A DNA stretch of 64,000 bases from Sphingobium vermicomposti (GCF_011762025.1 NZ_JAASQR010000001.1:310001-374000); one strand, 5' to 3'; positions 16,623 through 26,039 are shown, numbered from the stretch's first letter. The notes: generated by a model from the letters alone, not told the origin. A program made the numbers and translations.

Positions 16623-16650
16623 ACATGCGATAATTGCAGTTATCACGTAA
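16623..16650. other. dif-like recombination site upstream of the tyrosine recombinase
   Basis: ACATGCGATAA (16623-16633), TTGCAG (16634-16639) and TTATCACGTAA (16640-16650) give two 11-base arms around a 6-base centre. The inner arm ends match as TAA-N6-TTA, exactly the architecture of XerC/XerD core sites. The arms agree as inverted repeats at 7 of 11 positions, including the five bases next to the centre. It lies 43 bases before the recombinase ATG. It may be the core site where plasmid dimers are resolved. An alternative is a simple operator. Confidence 0.5.
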
Positions 16651-16692
16651 GCATAATTGACGTCTTTCCATAAAGCGGGCTACTGGCGGGCC

Positions 16693-17946
16693 ATGGACGC
16701 GAGCAGGGCAGATGGGCGCGAAAGCGCCGAAAACGGCGGTGTGACCGCGCCCGGCGGTGCGATCGTCACCCTGTCGGCCGCAACTATGCCCGACATTGCC
16801 TGGACCGTGACCCAAATGCGGGCTGGGGAACGCGTCGTCGTCAACGAAGAGCTGATTGCGGCGTATCAGTCCGCCAGCTCACCGCACTCTATCCGCGCGC
16901 TGAAATCGGACCTCGAAGCGTTCGACCTGTGGTGTCGGCGCACGGGCCGGATCGCGCTGCCGGCGACACCCGAGATCGTCGCCGACTATCTCGACGCCCG
17001 GGCGGGGCAGGGGGCGAAGCCCGCCTCGCTCGGCCGCTACAAGGCGTCGATCGCCAAAATCCACCAATTGCTTGAGCTCAAGGACCCGACCCAAGCCGAA
17101 CTGGTCAAGCTGCGGCTCCGCGCGATCCGACGCGATAAGGGCACCGCTCAGGCGCAGGCGCGACCCCTGCGGTTCAAGGGGCCGGTCCGCGACGTCGCCG
17201 CCGAAACCCCGCGCGGGCTCAATGTCCGCGCCCTGCTCGAAGCCTGCAGCGAGGATCTGCCCGAACTGCGCGATCGCGCGCTGCTGTCGGTCGCCTATGA
17301 CACCGGCCTGCGCGCCTCGGAACTGGTGGCGGTCTGTGTCGAACATATGCTCGACGCGCTCGATCCCGAAGCCCGGCTGCTCGCCATCCCGCGCGCCAAG
17401 GGCGACCAGGAAGGGGAGGGGGCGACCGCGTTCCTCAGCCCACGCTCGGTGCGCGCGATCACAACGTGGATGGAGGCCGCCGGCATCGAGGCTGGCCCGC
17501 TGTTCCGCCGAGTTCAGGTGCGGCGCTATAAGGCGCGCGCTGCGGTGAAGAAGCGGACGCTCGCCAGCATCTCGGGGCGCGAGATCTGGGATCTGCGAAA
17601 GACCCTGCCGAAGAAGGCCGTTCCCGCCCGGGTAGAATATGATGTGGGGGAGGGGGCTCTCCGTCCGGGATCAATAGGGCAAATCTGGCGCGCTATGATC
17701 CAGCGGGCCTTCAGGCGCGGTGCTCTAAGCGATCTGACTGCTGATGACCTGGAACGGCTGCTCAAGGGGGTCAGCGCGCATTCGACGCGGGTGGGACTCA
17801 ACCAGGACCTGTTCGCCAGCGGCGAGGATCTCGCCGGCATCATGGATGCGCTACGCTGGAAGAGTCCGCGCATGCCACTCGCCTATAATCGCAACCTTGC
17901 CGCCGAAGCAGGGGCAGTTGGGCGGCTGGCCCGAAAACCGGAATGA
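16693..17946 (+). CDS. Tyrosine recombinase / integrase
   Basis: 417 residues. The N-terminal core-binding (SAM-like) domain covers about 45-140, with LKSDLEAFDLWCRRTGRI and YLDARAGQGAKPASLGRYKASI's central part. The catalytic domain follows with the first Arg in DTGLRASELVAV (about 200), the HxxR box in AHSTRVGLNQ (about 370) and the nucleophile Tyr in MPLAYNRNL near the C-terminus. All key residues are present. Proteins of this type on plasmids resolve multimers or move cassettes. The dif-like site just upstream supports a resolution role. The start is taken at the ATG (16693) rather than the upstream TTG at 16657, because the extra residues are not conserved in character and GGCGGG precedes the ATG. 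Confidence 0.85.
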   Translation: MDASRADGRESAENGGVTAPGGAIVTLSAATMPDIAWTVTQMRAGERVVVNEELIAAYQSASSPHSIRALKSDLEAFDLWCRRTGRIALPATPEIVADYLDARAGQGAKPASLGRYKASIAKIHQLLELKDPTQAELVKLRLRAIRRDKGTAQAQARPLRFKGPVRDVAAETPRGLNVRALLEACSEDLPELRDRALLSVAYDTGLRASELVAVCVEHMLDALDPEARLLAIPRAKGDQEGEGATAFLSPRSVRAITTWMEAAGIEAGPLFRRVQVRRYKARAAVKKRTLASISGREIWDLRKTLPKKAVPARVEYDVGEGALRPGSIGQIWRAMIQRAFRRGALSDLTADDLERLLKGVSAHSTRVGLNQDLFASGEDLAGIMDALRWKSPRMPLAYNRNLAAEAGAVGRLARKPE

Positions 17947-18049
17947 GGGGGTAGGGATAGAACTGGCGCGCCTGGCGGGATAATGGGCGCGGCCAAGGGG
18001 TCATGCTCCCTCCCCGAGAGGGGCGAGCTTCCATGTTCAACAAGAAAGG

Positions 18050-19066
18050 ATGATGATGCGCTCCAAGATGATAATGATCATGCTGTCGGCCGCATTACTG
18101 GCTGGCTGCAAGCAGAATGCAGAGAGCGCGTCATCAGAAAACGAGGCACTTCCGGTTGCCGCGGGCGCCATTCCCGCTGACAATGATCAGGACGCAGGCA
18201 AAGCCGCGGCATTCGACATCGCGAAGATCCCGGAATCCAGCGCCCCGCTCGGGGATTTTCCCTATTTCAGTTTGCCCGATGGCTACACCACGGAGCGGCG
18301 CGACTCCTTCACGAAAGATTTCGCGCGTTTTCCCTTCTGGGTGAATGACGCACCTGTATGGGTGGAAGGGAAGTTTTTCGGAACGGCGTTCGCCCCGGTC
18401 CAGGGCAAGGACATGTCGGAGTTCGAGGTTAAGCGGAACTTCGAAAGCATGATCACCCAGCTTGGCGGAGTGAAGCTATCCGAGGCGCAGATCCCCTATG
18501 ATACCATCAAAAGCTGGGGCGACGAAATCACCGGGGGATTTCTGGCCGGCCTTGGTGACGTGTATAATCGCCCGGCGACGACCTTCGTGATCCGCCGCGA
18601 GGGCGGGAACATCTGGGTCCACCTCGTCACCAACAGCGCACAGGGTTGGTATATCGTGGGTCAGGAGAAAGCGTTCGAGCAGACCGCGTCACTGTTGCCG
18701 GTCTCCGCGTTGAAAGAGGCGATCGACAAGAATGGCAAGGCCATCGTCCACGTCAATTTCGCATCGGACGCCAGCGCCATCCTTCCGGCTTCCCGGCCGC
18801 AGGTCGATGCAATCGCCGAGCTGCTGAAACAGGAAAGGGGCCTGAAACTGGCGGTCAACGGCCATACCGATGATACTGGCCCCGCTGAACGCAACCGCAA
18901 ACTGTCCGACGAGCGGGCAGCCGCCGTCCGGTCCGCGCTCATCGCGTCGGGCATCGATGCCGGCCGCCTGACCGCCAAGGGTTTCGGATCGGCTTCTCCG
19001 GTGGCGCCGAACGATACGGATGGAGGGAAGGCGAAGAACCGGCGCGTCGAGCTGGTGAAACTATGA
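18050..19066 (+). CDS. OmpA-family outer-membrane lipoprotein
   Basis: 338 residues. A short signal peptide ends in the lipobox LLAGC (about residues 18-22), so the mature protein is probably lipidated and sent to the outer membrane. Residues 60-220 form a novel-looking domain with several aromatic segments (DFPYFSLPDGY, ARFPFWVNDAPVW). Residues 225-335 are an OmpA C-terminal peptidoglycan-binding domain with NGHTDDTG, NRKLSDERAAAVRSAL and KNRRVEL, the motifs that bind diaminopimelate. AAGAAAGG lies directly before three consecutive ATG codons, so the exact start is uncertain by two residues. The gene stands alone, 103 bases after the recombinase. Confidence 0.85.
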   Translation: MMMRSKMIMIMLSAALLAGCKQNAESASSENEALPVAAGAIPADNDQDAGKAAAFDIAKIPESSAPLGDFPYFSLPDGYTTERRDSFTKDFARFPFWVNDAPVWVEGKFFGTAFAPVQGKDMSEFEVKRNFESMITQLGGVKLSEAQIPYDTIKSWGDEITGGFLAGLGDVYNRPATTFVIRREGGNIWVHLVTNSAQGWYIVGQEKAFEQTASLLPVSALKEAIDKNGKAIVHVNFASDASAILPASRPQVDAIAELLKQERGLKLAVNGHTDDTGPAERNRKLSDERAAAVRSALIASGIDAGRLTAKGFGSASPVAPNDTDGGKAKNRRVELVKL

Positions 19067-19193
19067 TCCTGCGCGGCGGCGGTGCTTGTCATTCCGCCGC
19101 GTCCAAAGGGCTAGCAAGTGCCGGGTCGGTTGGAACTCGTGGCGGGCTGCCGGGCTTCTTAAGGGTGGATCGATAGACAATCGGAGTCTGGGG

Positions 19194-19571
19194 ATGCGAA
19201 GAACGAAAACGACGATCGCGGTTTTGGCGGGACCTCTATTGTTTTTGGCCGGCCAACCCGCAGCGCAAAGTCAGCATCGGCCCGACTCCGCGGATACAGG
19301 CGCGAGGCCGCTTACGATCGCCGAACGTCAGGCTGCATGGTCCGCGAACAAGGCGGAATACCGGCGCCGCCTGGTTCGTGACGGTCAAGCCAGCGCCGAT
19401 CGCTGGCTTGACCAGCAGGCCCGCAGACAATCAACCGAGCAGCGATCGAGAACCAGCGCGCGCGCCAGCAAGACGAAGAATTGCAAGAAAGTGCGCTGGG
19501 TCAATCGCGCGACCCCCGGTTTCGGTGGCGGGGCGATGACGATGAGCCGTGTCCCAGTTTGCGCGGATTAA
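19194..19571 (+). CDS. Small secreted protein of unknown function
   Basis: 125 residues from the ATG at 19194. It has a classic signal peptide (basic MRRTKTT, hydrophobic core, then QPAAQ as cleavage area). The mature part is Arg/Gln-rich, with two cysteines (one in KNCKK, one at the C-terminus) that could pair in the periplasm. No family was recognised. It lies downstream of the OmpA-family gene in the same direction, 127 bases on, and may belong to the same envelope group. Confidence 0.5.
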   Translation: MRRTKTTIAVLAGPLLFLAGQPAAQSQHRPDSADTGARPLTIAERQAAWSANKAEYRRRLVRDGQASADRWLDQQARRQSTEQRSRTSARASKTKNCKKVRWVNRATPGFGGGAMTMSRVPVCAD

Positions 19572-19658
19572 CTGTGTGCGGATCAAGCGGGTCCGCGCGG
19601 ATAAGATGAAGCGTTCCGCCGAGCGGAGACTTGTCGCGGCTTCGGCAGGCTTTCGCAT

Positions 19659-19976
19659 ATGATGGCCGCTTGGCCAGGCAGGGTGTTCGCACTGTGCGTG
19701 GCGGCGGTGCTGGCGGGCTGCGCAGATCGTCAGGCGTCGATTGACGCGGCGACAAAGCTGGCGGAGGCCACGTATCCGGGGCAGCTGGAGGTTGCCGACG
19801 CGCAGCTGCAAAAAACGCATTACGACGTGATCTTCGCGGTGAGCCGCCACGACGCTGAAAGGTCCCTTCGTTCGGTAGAATTCGCTTCAGCGAGGCTTGC
19901 CCTGCGCGCCGATCAAAGGGCAAAACTCACGCCGCGTAAATGCCTTACGCAGACCCCCGAGTCGGCTGTGAAGTAA
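19659..19976 (+). CDS. Small putative lipoprotein
   Basis: 105 residues. The N-terminus (FALCVAAVLAGCADRQ) is a lipoprotein signal with lipobox VLAGC, giving a mature lipoprotein of about 84 residues with no recognisable domain. It is the third small envelope protein in a row after the OmpA-family gene. Its 3' end overlaps a possible small gene on the other strand (19887-20042), so one of the two may be spurious. Confidence 0.45.
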   Translation: MMAAWPGRVFALCVAAVLAGCADRQASIDAATKLAEATYPGQLEVADAQLQKTHYDVIFAVSRHDAERSLRSVEFASARLALRADQRAKLTPRKCLTQTPESAVK

Positions 19977-20042
19977 CAAGGCATAAGCTCCCAGGACCAT
20001 AGACAGGGCACCGGCGAACATCCTACGGGTGAACGGCTTCAT
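19887..20042 (-). CDS. Possible 51-residue single-span membrane protein
   Basis: From an ATG at 20042 preceded by GGAG five bases upstream. The product begins MKPFTRRMFAGALSMVLGAY, a basic start followed by one hydrophobic segment, then a basic tail. It overlaps the 3' end of the lipoprotein gene by 90 bases. The ribosome-binding site and topology argue for it; the overlap and lack of a known family argue against it. Confidence 0.3.
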   Translation of the reverse strand: MKPFTRRMFAGALSMVLGAYALLLHSRLGGLRKAFTRREFCPLIGAQGKPR

Positions 20043-20275
20043 GTCGGTCTCCATCTGGGCTTCTCGCACTGTACTGGAAACGCCGCTGACGCCTTTCCTT
20101 AGGGGAGCGTCCATGCTTTCGAGCATCGGCTGGCCGTTTTGTCACTGCCTTGTTCACGGGCCGACGACTTAAGGCGAGGAGTCGTGGGGGGACATAGGGA
20201 TGCGATCTGATGCTTCATCAACCGCGCGACTGTGCAGCGGGCGACCGGAAGCCTTTTGGCACGACTAGCGTGCGC

Positions 20276-21286
20276 CTAAGCTAGAAGCTCTGTTCCAATC
20301 TGGTAGAGCGCTCGACCATGCTTTTGAAAACTACAAATATTTTCGATCGTGATTTCGGCTATGGCGGCTAGAGCCTCGCGAGTGAAAAACCCCTGATGAC
20401 CTGTTATCAGGACATTGGGGAAAGTGAGCAGGCGCGCGAACACATCATCCTGCAACATTGTGTCCGATAGATCTTTGAAGAAGAGATCGCCTTCCTCCTC
20501 ATAGACGTCGAGACCCAGCGCTCCAATCCTGCCCGACTTCAATCCGGCGATGACGGCCGGCGTATCCACGACGGCCCCTCGGCTCGTATTTATGAGCATC
20601 GCTCCCTTGCGGATCATCTGCAGCGAGACGCCATTGATGAGATGGTGCGTTTGCGGCGTCAGCGGGCAGTGGATCGAGATAATGTCGGATTGCTTCATCA
20701 GCTCCGAGAATTCGACGTATTCCACCCCCAATCGCCTGAGCTCCTCATCCGGGGCGGGATCGAATGCCAGGAGCCGGCAGCCAAACCCCCGCAGGATGTG
20801 CGCCACCACCGCCCCGATCCTGCCGGTTCCCACGATCCCGACCGTGCGAGTACCGAGATTGAAACCAAGCAGTCCGTCCAGAGCGAAGTTTCCTTCTCGA
20901 ACCCGAACATAGGCTCGGTGCAATTTGCGATTGAGCGAGAGGATCAATGCGACGGTGTGCTCTGCGATCGCCTGCGGTGAATAGGCTGGCACGCGCGCGA
21001 CCGCGATCCCGAGCGCTTCGGCCGCTTCGAGATCGACATGATTGAAGCCGGCACTTCGCAACGCGAGCAGCCGCGTACCGTGCGCGTGAAGTTCGGTAAG
21101 CACGCCGCGATCAAGGCGGTCGTTCACGAACGCGCAGACCGCGCCCGCACCAGCCGCGAGCGAGACCGTCTGTTCGGAAAGACCGGCCTCGAAGTATCGC
21201 AATTCGTGCAAACCTCCGGCTGCGTTATTTGCTCGGTCGAGGAACTCCCGATCGTAGTTGCGGGTACTGAAAACTGCGACGTCCAC
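20276..21286 (-). CDS. ldhA: D-lactate dehydrogenase (D-2-hydroxyacid dehydrogenase)
   Basis: 336 residues, full length. NAD-dependent enzyme reducing pyruvate to D-lactate, regenerating NAD+ in fermentation. Motifs: GTGRIG nucleotide-binding loop near residue 153, the catalytic Arg in INTSRGAVVD near 235, Glu in the following LDVYEEE region, and the catalytic His in TGHQGFFT near 297. The DVYEEEGDLFF segment and the RSAGFNHVDLEAA segment match LdhA-type fermentative enzymes more closely than glyoxylate or phosphoglycerate dehydrogenases. It ends the left side of the low-oxygen block and lies downstream of the MgtC-family gene on the same strand. No regulatory site was recognised before it. 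Confidence 0.82.
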   Translation of the reverse strand: MDVAVFSTRNYDREFLDRANNAAGGLHELRYFEAGLSEQTVSLAAGAGAVCAFVNDRLDRGVLTELHAHGTRLLALRSAGFNHVDLEAAEALGIAVARVPAYSPQAIAEHTVALILSLNRKLHRAYVRVREGNFALDGLLGFNLGTRTVGIVGTGRIGAVVAHILRGFGCRLLAFDPAPDEELRRLGVEYVEFSELMKQSDIISIHCPLTPQTHHLINGVSLQMIRKGAMLINTSRGAVVDTPAVIAGLKSGRIGALGLDVYEEEGDLFFKDLSDTMLQDDVFARLLTFPNVLITGHQGFFTREALAAIAEITIENICSFQKHGRALYQIGTELLA

Positions 21287-21401
21287 CTTTTGTGCTCCTT
21301 CCTGCCCAGCCGCCTGCGATGCGTCTGGTCTATGTGATCAGACAGCAGAGGCTCTATCCGGGAACTTACTATGGTCGCGATCCAGCGGAGACCGTGCCGA
21401 T

Positions 21402-22709
21402 CTATCCGAAGGATATCAATGCGGCGATCCCCGCTCCCGAGGCGAGGACCGAGGCGAACAGGGGGGCAGCTGCCTTCCAACCTTGTCGGCGCGGTCCCGC
21501 GATTCCAAACGCGAGAACGCCCTTGAACGCCGTGTTGACGAGCACGGGAACGGCGAGCACCAATCCGGCCGTCTCCCCGTCAAGCATGTTCCGAGGCATG
21601 CCGGCTAAAGTCAGGACTGCCGCATCGACATCCCACATTCCTGTCAGGCCCAGGACGACGATAATCCCCTGGTCTCCGAAACGATCAAGCGCCCAACGCG
21701 CTGGGATTGCCATCACCGCAACGAGGCCGGCGAGAAGCAGCGCTGGCCCGAAATCGAGCGGGTTACCGAGCTTGACCTCACCGGCATGAGCTTCAGAACC
21801 CCGCGCGCGCAGAGCAAGCAGTGTCGTCATTCCGCCGACGATGAATGCCGGGACCATAGCCAGGGCGAGCGACCGGCTTGTGTAGGGAACGAGCGCGACC
21901 GAGAGGATCTGAACCCGGACGAACATCACCAGCGATGCCAGCGCAATTCCCGCGATGAGCGGGCCTTCCGGACCGTTCTTCTGGCGCAGCCGGCGTGCGT
22001 AGGCAGCGGTGACAGCCGTCGATGAGACGAGCGATCCGCACAGCGCCGTTATCATGATACCCTTTTCCGCGCCCAGACGACGGGTCGCCACATAGCCCGC
22101 GAACGAGAGGCCGAGCACGACGACCACGACCATCCAGATCTTGCGCGGATTCCAGGCGTTCCAAGGACCTAGGTTCGCGTCGGGCAGCAAAGGCAGAATG
22201 ACAAGTGCGACGAGCGCGAAGCGGGCGATGGATTCCACTTCCTGCTTGGACATTCCCTTCAACATGGCATGGGCCTGGCCCCGCAGTGTGAGGATGAGTG
22301 TTGTAACGGCGGCCAAGGCGAGCGCTTCGCTCACCAACCCCTCCGCCGCAACATAGCCCAACGCGAAGGTGATGACCCCGACGAGAGTGGTGGTGACTGA
22401 AAGGCTGCCCTGCCGAGCTAACTCGCCGCGATACCCCAGAACCAGGCTGGCCAGGACGGCGATGCCGATCACGGCGCCCAACAGTTCGGGAAGATGGCCC
22501 GCGATGCCGCCAATGAGGCCGAGCAGGCCGAAAGTGCGCAGACCGCTGACCCGGCTTCCATCCGACGCGTCACGCTGCCGCCATCCGCGCTCGATCCCGA
22601 TCAGGATGCCGACCGCAAGTGAGGCGGCCAGCGTCCGCAGCAGTTCGGTATCAGGGACGTTCACGAAAGATCCCCCAAGGTCCGGAGTTCCGGACATGAG
22701 CGCGATCAA
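21402..22709 (-). CDS. MgtC/SapB-family membrane protein with DUF4010
   Basis: 435 residues, almost wholly hydrophobic, with about 11-13 membrane spans. The N-terminal third carries the MgtC signature AVGILIGIERGWRQR and GLRTFGLLGLIGGIAG. The C-terminal two thirds match the DUF4010 region, with SLVSSTAVTAAYARRL and LTGMWDVDAAVLTLAGM. Function is not established. MgtC domains are linked to magnesium limitation and survival under stress. It is transcribed leftward, 115 bases before ldhA, and divergent from the FixL-like kinase gene. Confidence 0.75.
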   Translation of the reverse strand: MIALMSGTPDLGGSFVNVPDTELLRTLAASLAVGILIGIERGWRQRDASDGSRVSGLRTFGLLGLIGGIAGHLPELLGAVIGIAVLASLVLGYRGELARQGSLSVTTTLVGVITFALGYVAAEGLVSEALALAAVTTLILTLRGQAHAMLKGMSKQEVESIARFALVALVILPLLPDANLGPWNAWNPRKIWMVVVVVLGLSFAGYVATRRLGAEKGIMITALCGSLVSSTAVTAAYARRLRQKNGPEGPLIAGIALASLVMFVRVQILSVALVPYTSRSLALAMVPAFIVGGMTTLLALRARGSEAHAGEVKLGNPLDFGPALLLAGLVAVMAIPARWALDRFGDQGIIVVLGLTGMWDVDAAVLTLAGMPRNMLDGETAGLVLAVPVLVNTAFKGVLAFGIAGPRRQGWKAAAPLFASVLASGAGIAALISFG

Positions 22710-23079
22710 CGCACTTCCGCCATCCTACCCATTTCTGTCCTTCATTCGACCGCATTCCATCTCCGTCAGTCCGAGCAAGCTCTTGGGATGACGACTGCCT
22801 AGCTTCGCCGGGCTCCGATGGGAATCCGCATCTGTTCCATGCTGCGGTCGCGGTTCAGCCGGATGTGTGTCGTCGATCCCGATCCGGCTGGGTTCCAACC
22901 TCCCATGGGCGCGCCACACAACTTTTGGTGGCTCCGCAGACTCACAATTGGTAAAAAACTGTGGGAAAGGGGAGACATCCGCGTCGCGCTGCTTCCTGCG
23001 AGAGTGGATAGGGGGCAGGATCATTTCCGACACCGAACGGCATTCCGAGGGAACAGGGCATTTCTCTGCGGCGGCGCTG
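22710..23079. other. Divergent intergenic region before the FixL-like gene
   Basis: 370 bases between divergent starts (MgtC family leftward, kinase rightward). The kinase frame is open further upstream to a GTG at 22867, but the extra residues have no conserved character. A locally A-rich patch (TTGGTAAAAAACTGTG at 22946-22962) may contain promoter elements. No clear -10/-35 pair, terminator or TACGTAA motif was found. Confidence 0.4.
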
Positions 23080-24930
23080 ATGGACAGGTCCGCGCGCCGC
23101 CAGCTCGTGACCGCTGTTCTCGCCGGGCTCGCGATCGCCGTCATCGCCTTCGTTACACGTGAGCAGCTGGCCGAGCATGTCGATGAGCGTGTCCACTATT
23201 TCGTGACTCTCGGGGTGGCTGCGATGGTTCTCGTCGCGTTGCGTCCTGACGCTCTTGTCATCGCGAGCGTGACCGCCATGACGCTTGTCGCGCTTATCGC
23301 CGTGGACAACTGGCCAACGACGGTCAGTCAGTGGATCGCGATCGGCCTGTTCCTGGCAGGTATGATCCTGCTCTGGCGCAACCATCACCGAACCGTCTCG
23401 GCCGCGCGCGAACTAGCCGATAGCACGGCGGTGTTGGCCGAAGAACTGAATCTTTTGATCGACGGCGCCGAGGATTACGCGATCTACATGCTCGACCCCG
23501 AGGGCAACGTCACGATCTGGAACCAGGGCGCCGAACGGCTGAAGGGTTGGACCGCGACGGAAATGCTCGGCAAGCCGACTCACTTGTTCTATCCTTCCGA
23601 CGCGGTTGCCGCCGGTAAGCCCATGTTGTTCCTTGCAGAGGCTGCGGAACGGGGAAAGATCGAGCTCGACGACTGGCAAGTGCGCAAGGACGGGAGCGAA
23701 TTTCTCGCGCACATCTCGATTACCGCCCTCAAGAATACGGACGACAGGCTGCGCGGCTTTGCGACGATCGTTCGCGACATCACCGATCAGCGCGCGATGG
23801 AGAGTTCGCTCCAGAATAGCGAGGCCCATCTCCGCTCGATCCTCTCGACGGTCCCCGACGCCATGATCGTGATCGACGAGCACGGCATCATCGTCTCCTT
23901 CAGCACGGCCGCCGAAAACCTCTTCGGCTATACGCAATCCGAGGTAGTGGGGGTGAATGTGAGCATGCTCATGCCGTCGCCCTATCGCGAACGCCACGAC
24001 GGCTATGTCGCACGCTATCTTCGCACCGGGGAGCGGCGCATCATCGGTATCGGCCGGGTGGTCTTCGCCATGCGCAAGGATGGTTCCACATTTCCGATGG
24101 AACTATCCATTGGGGAAGCCACCGGGGAGGGGCAGCGGTTATTTACCGGGTTCATCCGCGATCTCACCGATCGCCAGCGTACGCAGGAGAAGCTGGAGGA
24201 ACTCCAATCCGAACTGATCCACGTTGCCCGTGTGAGCGCAATGGGGACCATGGCATCGACGCTTGCGCACGAGCTGAACCAGCCGATCACTGCGGTGGCA
24301 AACTATGTCGAAGCCGTTCGCGATCTTCTGGCCGATCCCGATCCCGAGGATTTCCCAGAAATTCGCGATGCGCTTGGCGACGCGGCCAGTGAAGCCATGC
24401 GGGCCGGGCATATCGTTCGCCGCCTGCGCGACTTCGTCGCCCGCGGCGAAGTCGAGAAGACCATCGAAAGCCTGCCCAAGCTGATAAACGAAGCCGCGGC
24501 GTTCGGATTGCTGGGGGCGAACGAGAAATCGATCCAGACGAGGATGGACATCGATCATGACGCCGCAAGCGTCCTTGTCGACAAGATCCAGATCCAGCAG
24601 GTTCTGGTCAATCTCATCCGAAATGCGGTCGAAGCCATGGGCGAGTCCGTGCAGCGGCTCCTGACGATACGCACGGTGCCCGATCAGCCCGGCTTCGTGC
24701 GGGTCACCGTTGCCGATACCGGTCCGGGCGTGGCTCCCGAATTGGCGGAACAGATTTTCAAGGCCTTCGTCAGCACGAAGTCGGATGGCATGGGACTTGG
24801 ACTCTCCATCTGCCGGACAATCGTCGAAGCCAATGGCGGCCGCATTTGGATGGAGCCTGCAGAGGGAGGCGGTGCCCAGTTCCACTTTATTTTGATACGG
24901 GCGGAGGCGGAGAACCCTGATGGAAGATAA
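23080..24930 (+). CDS. fixL: FixL-like heme-PAS oxygen-sensing histidine kinase
   Basis: 616 residues from the ATG at 23080. Four membrane segments (about 10-25, 40-54, 60-75, 85-99) are followed by PAS domain 1 (about 122-239) and PAS domain 2 (about 250-366). PAS 2 has the FixL heme signature: [13 protein letters not shown] with the proximal His at 306, and IIGIGRVV with Arg 326, equivalent to the oxygen-contacting Arg of rhizobial FixL. The kinase domain has LAHELNQPI with H397, and ATP-binding boxes [10 protein letters not shown] and [10 protein letters not shown]. It should autophosphorylate when oxygen is low and phosphorylate the FixJ-like protein, whose start overlaps its stop by 11 bases. 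An earlier GTG start at 22867 cannot be excluded. Confidence 0.87.
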   Translation: MDRSARRQLVTAVLAGLAIAVIAFVTREQLAEHVDERVHYFVTLGVAAMVLVALRPDALVIASVTAMTLVALIAVDNWPTTVSQWIAIGLFLAGMILLWRNHHRTVSAARELADSTAVLAEELNLLIDGAEDYAIYMLDPEGNVTIWNQGAERLKGWTATEMLGKPTHLFYPSDAVAAGKPMLFLAEAAERGKIELDDWQVRKDGSEFLAHISITALKNTDDRLRGFATIVRDITDQRAMESSLQNSEAHLRSILSTVPDAMIVIDEHGIIVSFSTAAENLFGYTQSEVVGVNVSMLMPSPYRERHDGYVARYLRTGERRIIGIGRVVFAMRKDGSTFPMELSIGEATGEGQRLFTGFIRDLTDRQRTQEKLEELQSELIHVARVSAMGTMASTLAHELNQPITAVANYVEAVRDLLADPDPEDFPEIRDALGDAASEAMRAGHIVRRLRDFVARGEVEKTIESLPKLINEAAAFGLLGANEKSIQTRMDIDHDAASVLVDKIQIQQVLVNLIRNAVEAMGESVQRLLTIRTVPDQPGFVRVTVADTGPGVAPELAEQIFKAFVSTKSDGMGLGLSICRTIVEANGGRIWMEPAEGGGAQFHFILIRAEAENPDGR

Positions 24931-25534
24931 ACGTGTCGTTCACATCGTCGACGACGAGGATGCTATTCGCAGATCTGCGGGTTTTATGCTCAGGAAATCA
25001 GGGTTTACAGTCACGCCGTGGGTTTCCGGCGTGGAGTTTCTCAAGCACGCGAAGAATGCCGAGCATGGGTGCATCCTGCTCGATGTCCGAATGCCGGAAT
25101 TGGATGGCCTGGAAGTCCAGCGGCAGCTCAGCGAGCGTGGTGTCTCCATGCCGGTGGTGGTCCTGACCGGCCATGGCGACGTGTCGATCGCAGTGCGCGC
25201 CATGAAGGCTGGCGCGGTGGATTTCATCGAGAAGCCGTTCGAGAAAGCGGTCTTGCTCACGGCAATCGAAAGCGCATTCGACCGTCTCGCGGATACCGCA
25301 GGGCGTGCAAGCCGCGCCGCGGACGCGGCGGTCCTCATCGCGGGGCTTTCGGCACGGGAGCAGGACGTGCTCAAGGGTCTCGCCCAAGGATTGCCGAACA
25401 AGACCATAGCCTACGATCTGGGTATCTCGCCTCGAACGGTCGAGGTGCACCGTGCGAACCTGATGACGAAGCTGGGTGTTCGCAGCCTCTCGGAAGTGCT
25501 CCGGATCGCGTTTTCCGCAGGCATCACGGGCTGA
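24920..25534 (+). CDS. fixJ: FixJ-like response regulator (receiver + LuxR HTH)
   Basis: 204 residues. The receiver domain (about 1-120) has the acidic pair DDED, the phosphoacceptor D55 in [11 protein letters not shown], and K105 in EKPFEKA. A LuxR/FixJ helix-turn-helix follows (about 140-200) with [19 protein letters not shown] and [18 protein letters not shown]. The phosphorylated form activates transcription. Its start lies inside the end of the kinase gene, implying translational coupling. The recurring TACGTAA-like sites in front of nearby genes are candidate targets (see findings). No nif or fix genes are present in the window, so the targets are probably the surrounding stress and metabolic genes. 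Confidence 0.88.
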   Translation: MEDKRVVHIVDDEDAIRRSAGFMLRKSGFTVTPWVSGVEFLKHAKNAEHGCILLDVRMPELDGLEVQRQLSERGVSMPVVVLTGHGDVSIAVRAMKAGAVDFIEKPFEKAVLLTAIESAFDRLADTAGRASRAADAAVLIAGLSAREQDVLKGLAQGLPNKTIAYDLGISPRTVEVHRANLMTKLGVRSLSEVLRIAFSAGITG

Positions 25535-25548
25535 CGGGGTCAGGACAG

Positions 25549-25556
25549 TTACGTAG
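25549..25556 (+). promoter_or_regulatory. TACGTAA-like motif upstream of lone receiver
   Basis: TTACGTAG lies 67 bases before the start of the receiver-only protein and 15 bases after fixJ, followed by CGACCCC. One of a family of similar sites in this block. Confidence 0.4.
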
Positions 25557-25622
25557 CGACCCCGCCCCGATTTCCTGACAACCCCGACCGACCAGCAATG
25601 ACGCTGGGTTCGATGGTGTGTC

Positions 25623-26039
25623 ATGGCAAGCGAGATTATTGCACCCCCTGTTCGGGAGCGTCCCCGGCTTCTCCTGGTGGAGGATGACGCCGGAGTTCGC
25701 CGATCATTGCAGCTACTGTTCCGGGCCCGCGGTTTCGATGTCCGTGCTTATGCCACGGGCGCTGCGCTTCTGGCAGATCCCCTGACACGCGATGCCTGCT
25801 GTTTCGTCGCAGATTTTAGACTGGAGGAGATCGACGGCATCGAAGTGCTCGCCCGATTGCGGAAGACCGGCTGGTCGGGTCCTGCGGTGCTCATAACCGC
25901 CTTCCCCTCGGCGGATCTCAGCGCGCGTGCCTTGGCGCAGGGCTTCGGCCAGGTACTCGAAAAGCCTTTCCGCGAGCACGCGCTTGGCGATGCTGTCGCG
26001 CGCTTGATGGGGGCGGGCCAGGCAACCGCGCAATCTTGA
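25623..26039 (+). CDS. Receiver-only response regulator
   Basis: 138 residues, a single receiver domain with no output domain. EDD near residue 20 and D64 in ADFRLEEIDG form the acidic pocket, and K114 in LEKPFREH completes it. It is most similar in style to FixJ receivers. Standing 89 bases downstream of fixJ, it may act as a phosphate sink or competitor for the FixL-like kinase, comparable in idea to FixT or single-domain CheY-like regulators. That role is inference. A TTACGTAG motif lies in its upstream gap. Confidence 0.8.
   Translation: MASEIIAPPVRERPRLLLVEDDAGVRRSLQLLFRARGFDVRAYATGAALLADPLTRDACCFVADFRLEEIDGIEVLARLRKTGWSGPAVLITAFPSADLSARALAQGFGQVLEKPFREHALGDAVARLMGAGQATAQS

Noticed and set aside
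19072..19104. GC-rich inverted repeat GCGGCGG...CCGCCGC after the OmpA-family gene, considered as a terminator.
   Set aside because: Large loop and no following T-run.
20211..20225. CTGAT-N5-ATCAA near the end of ldhA, another FNR-like sequence.
   Set aside because: Wrong spacing, and it lies downstream of the gene it might control.
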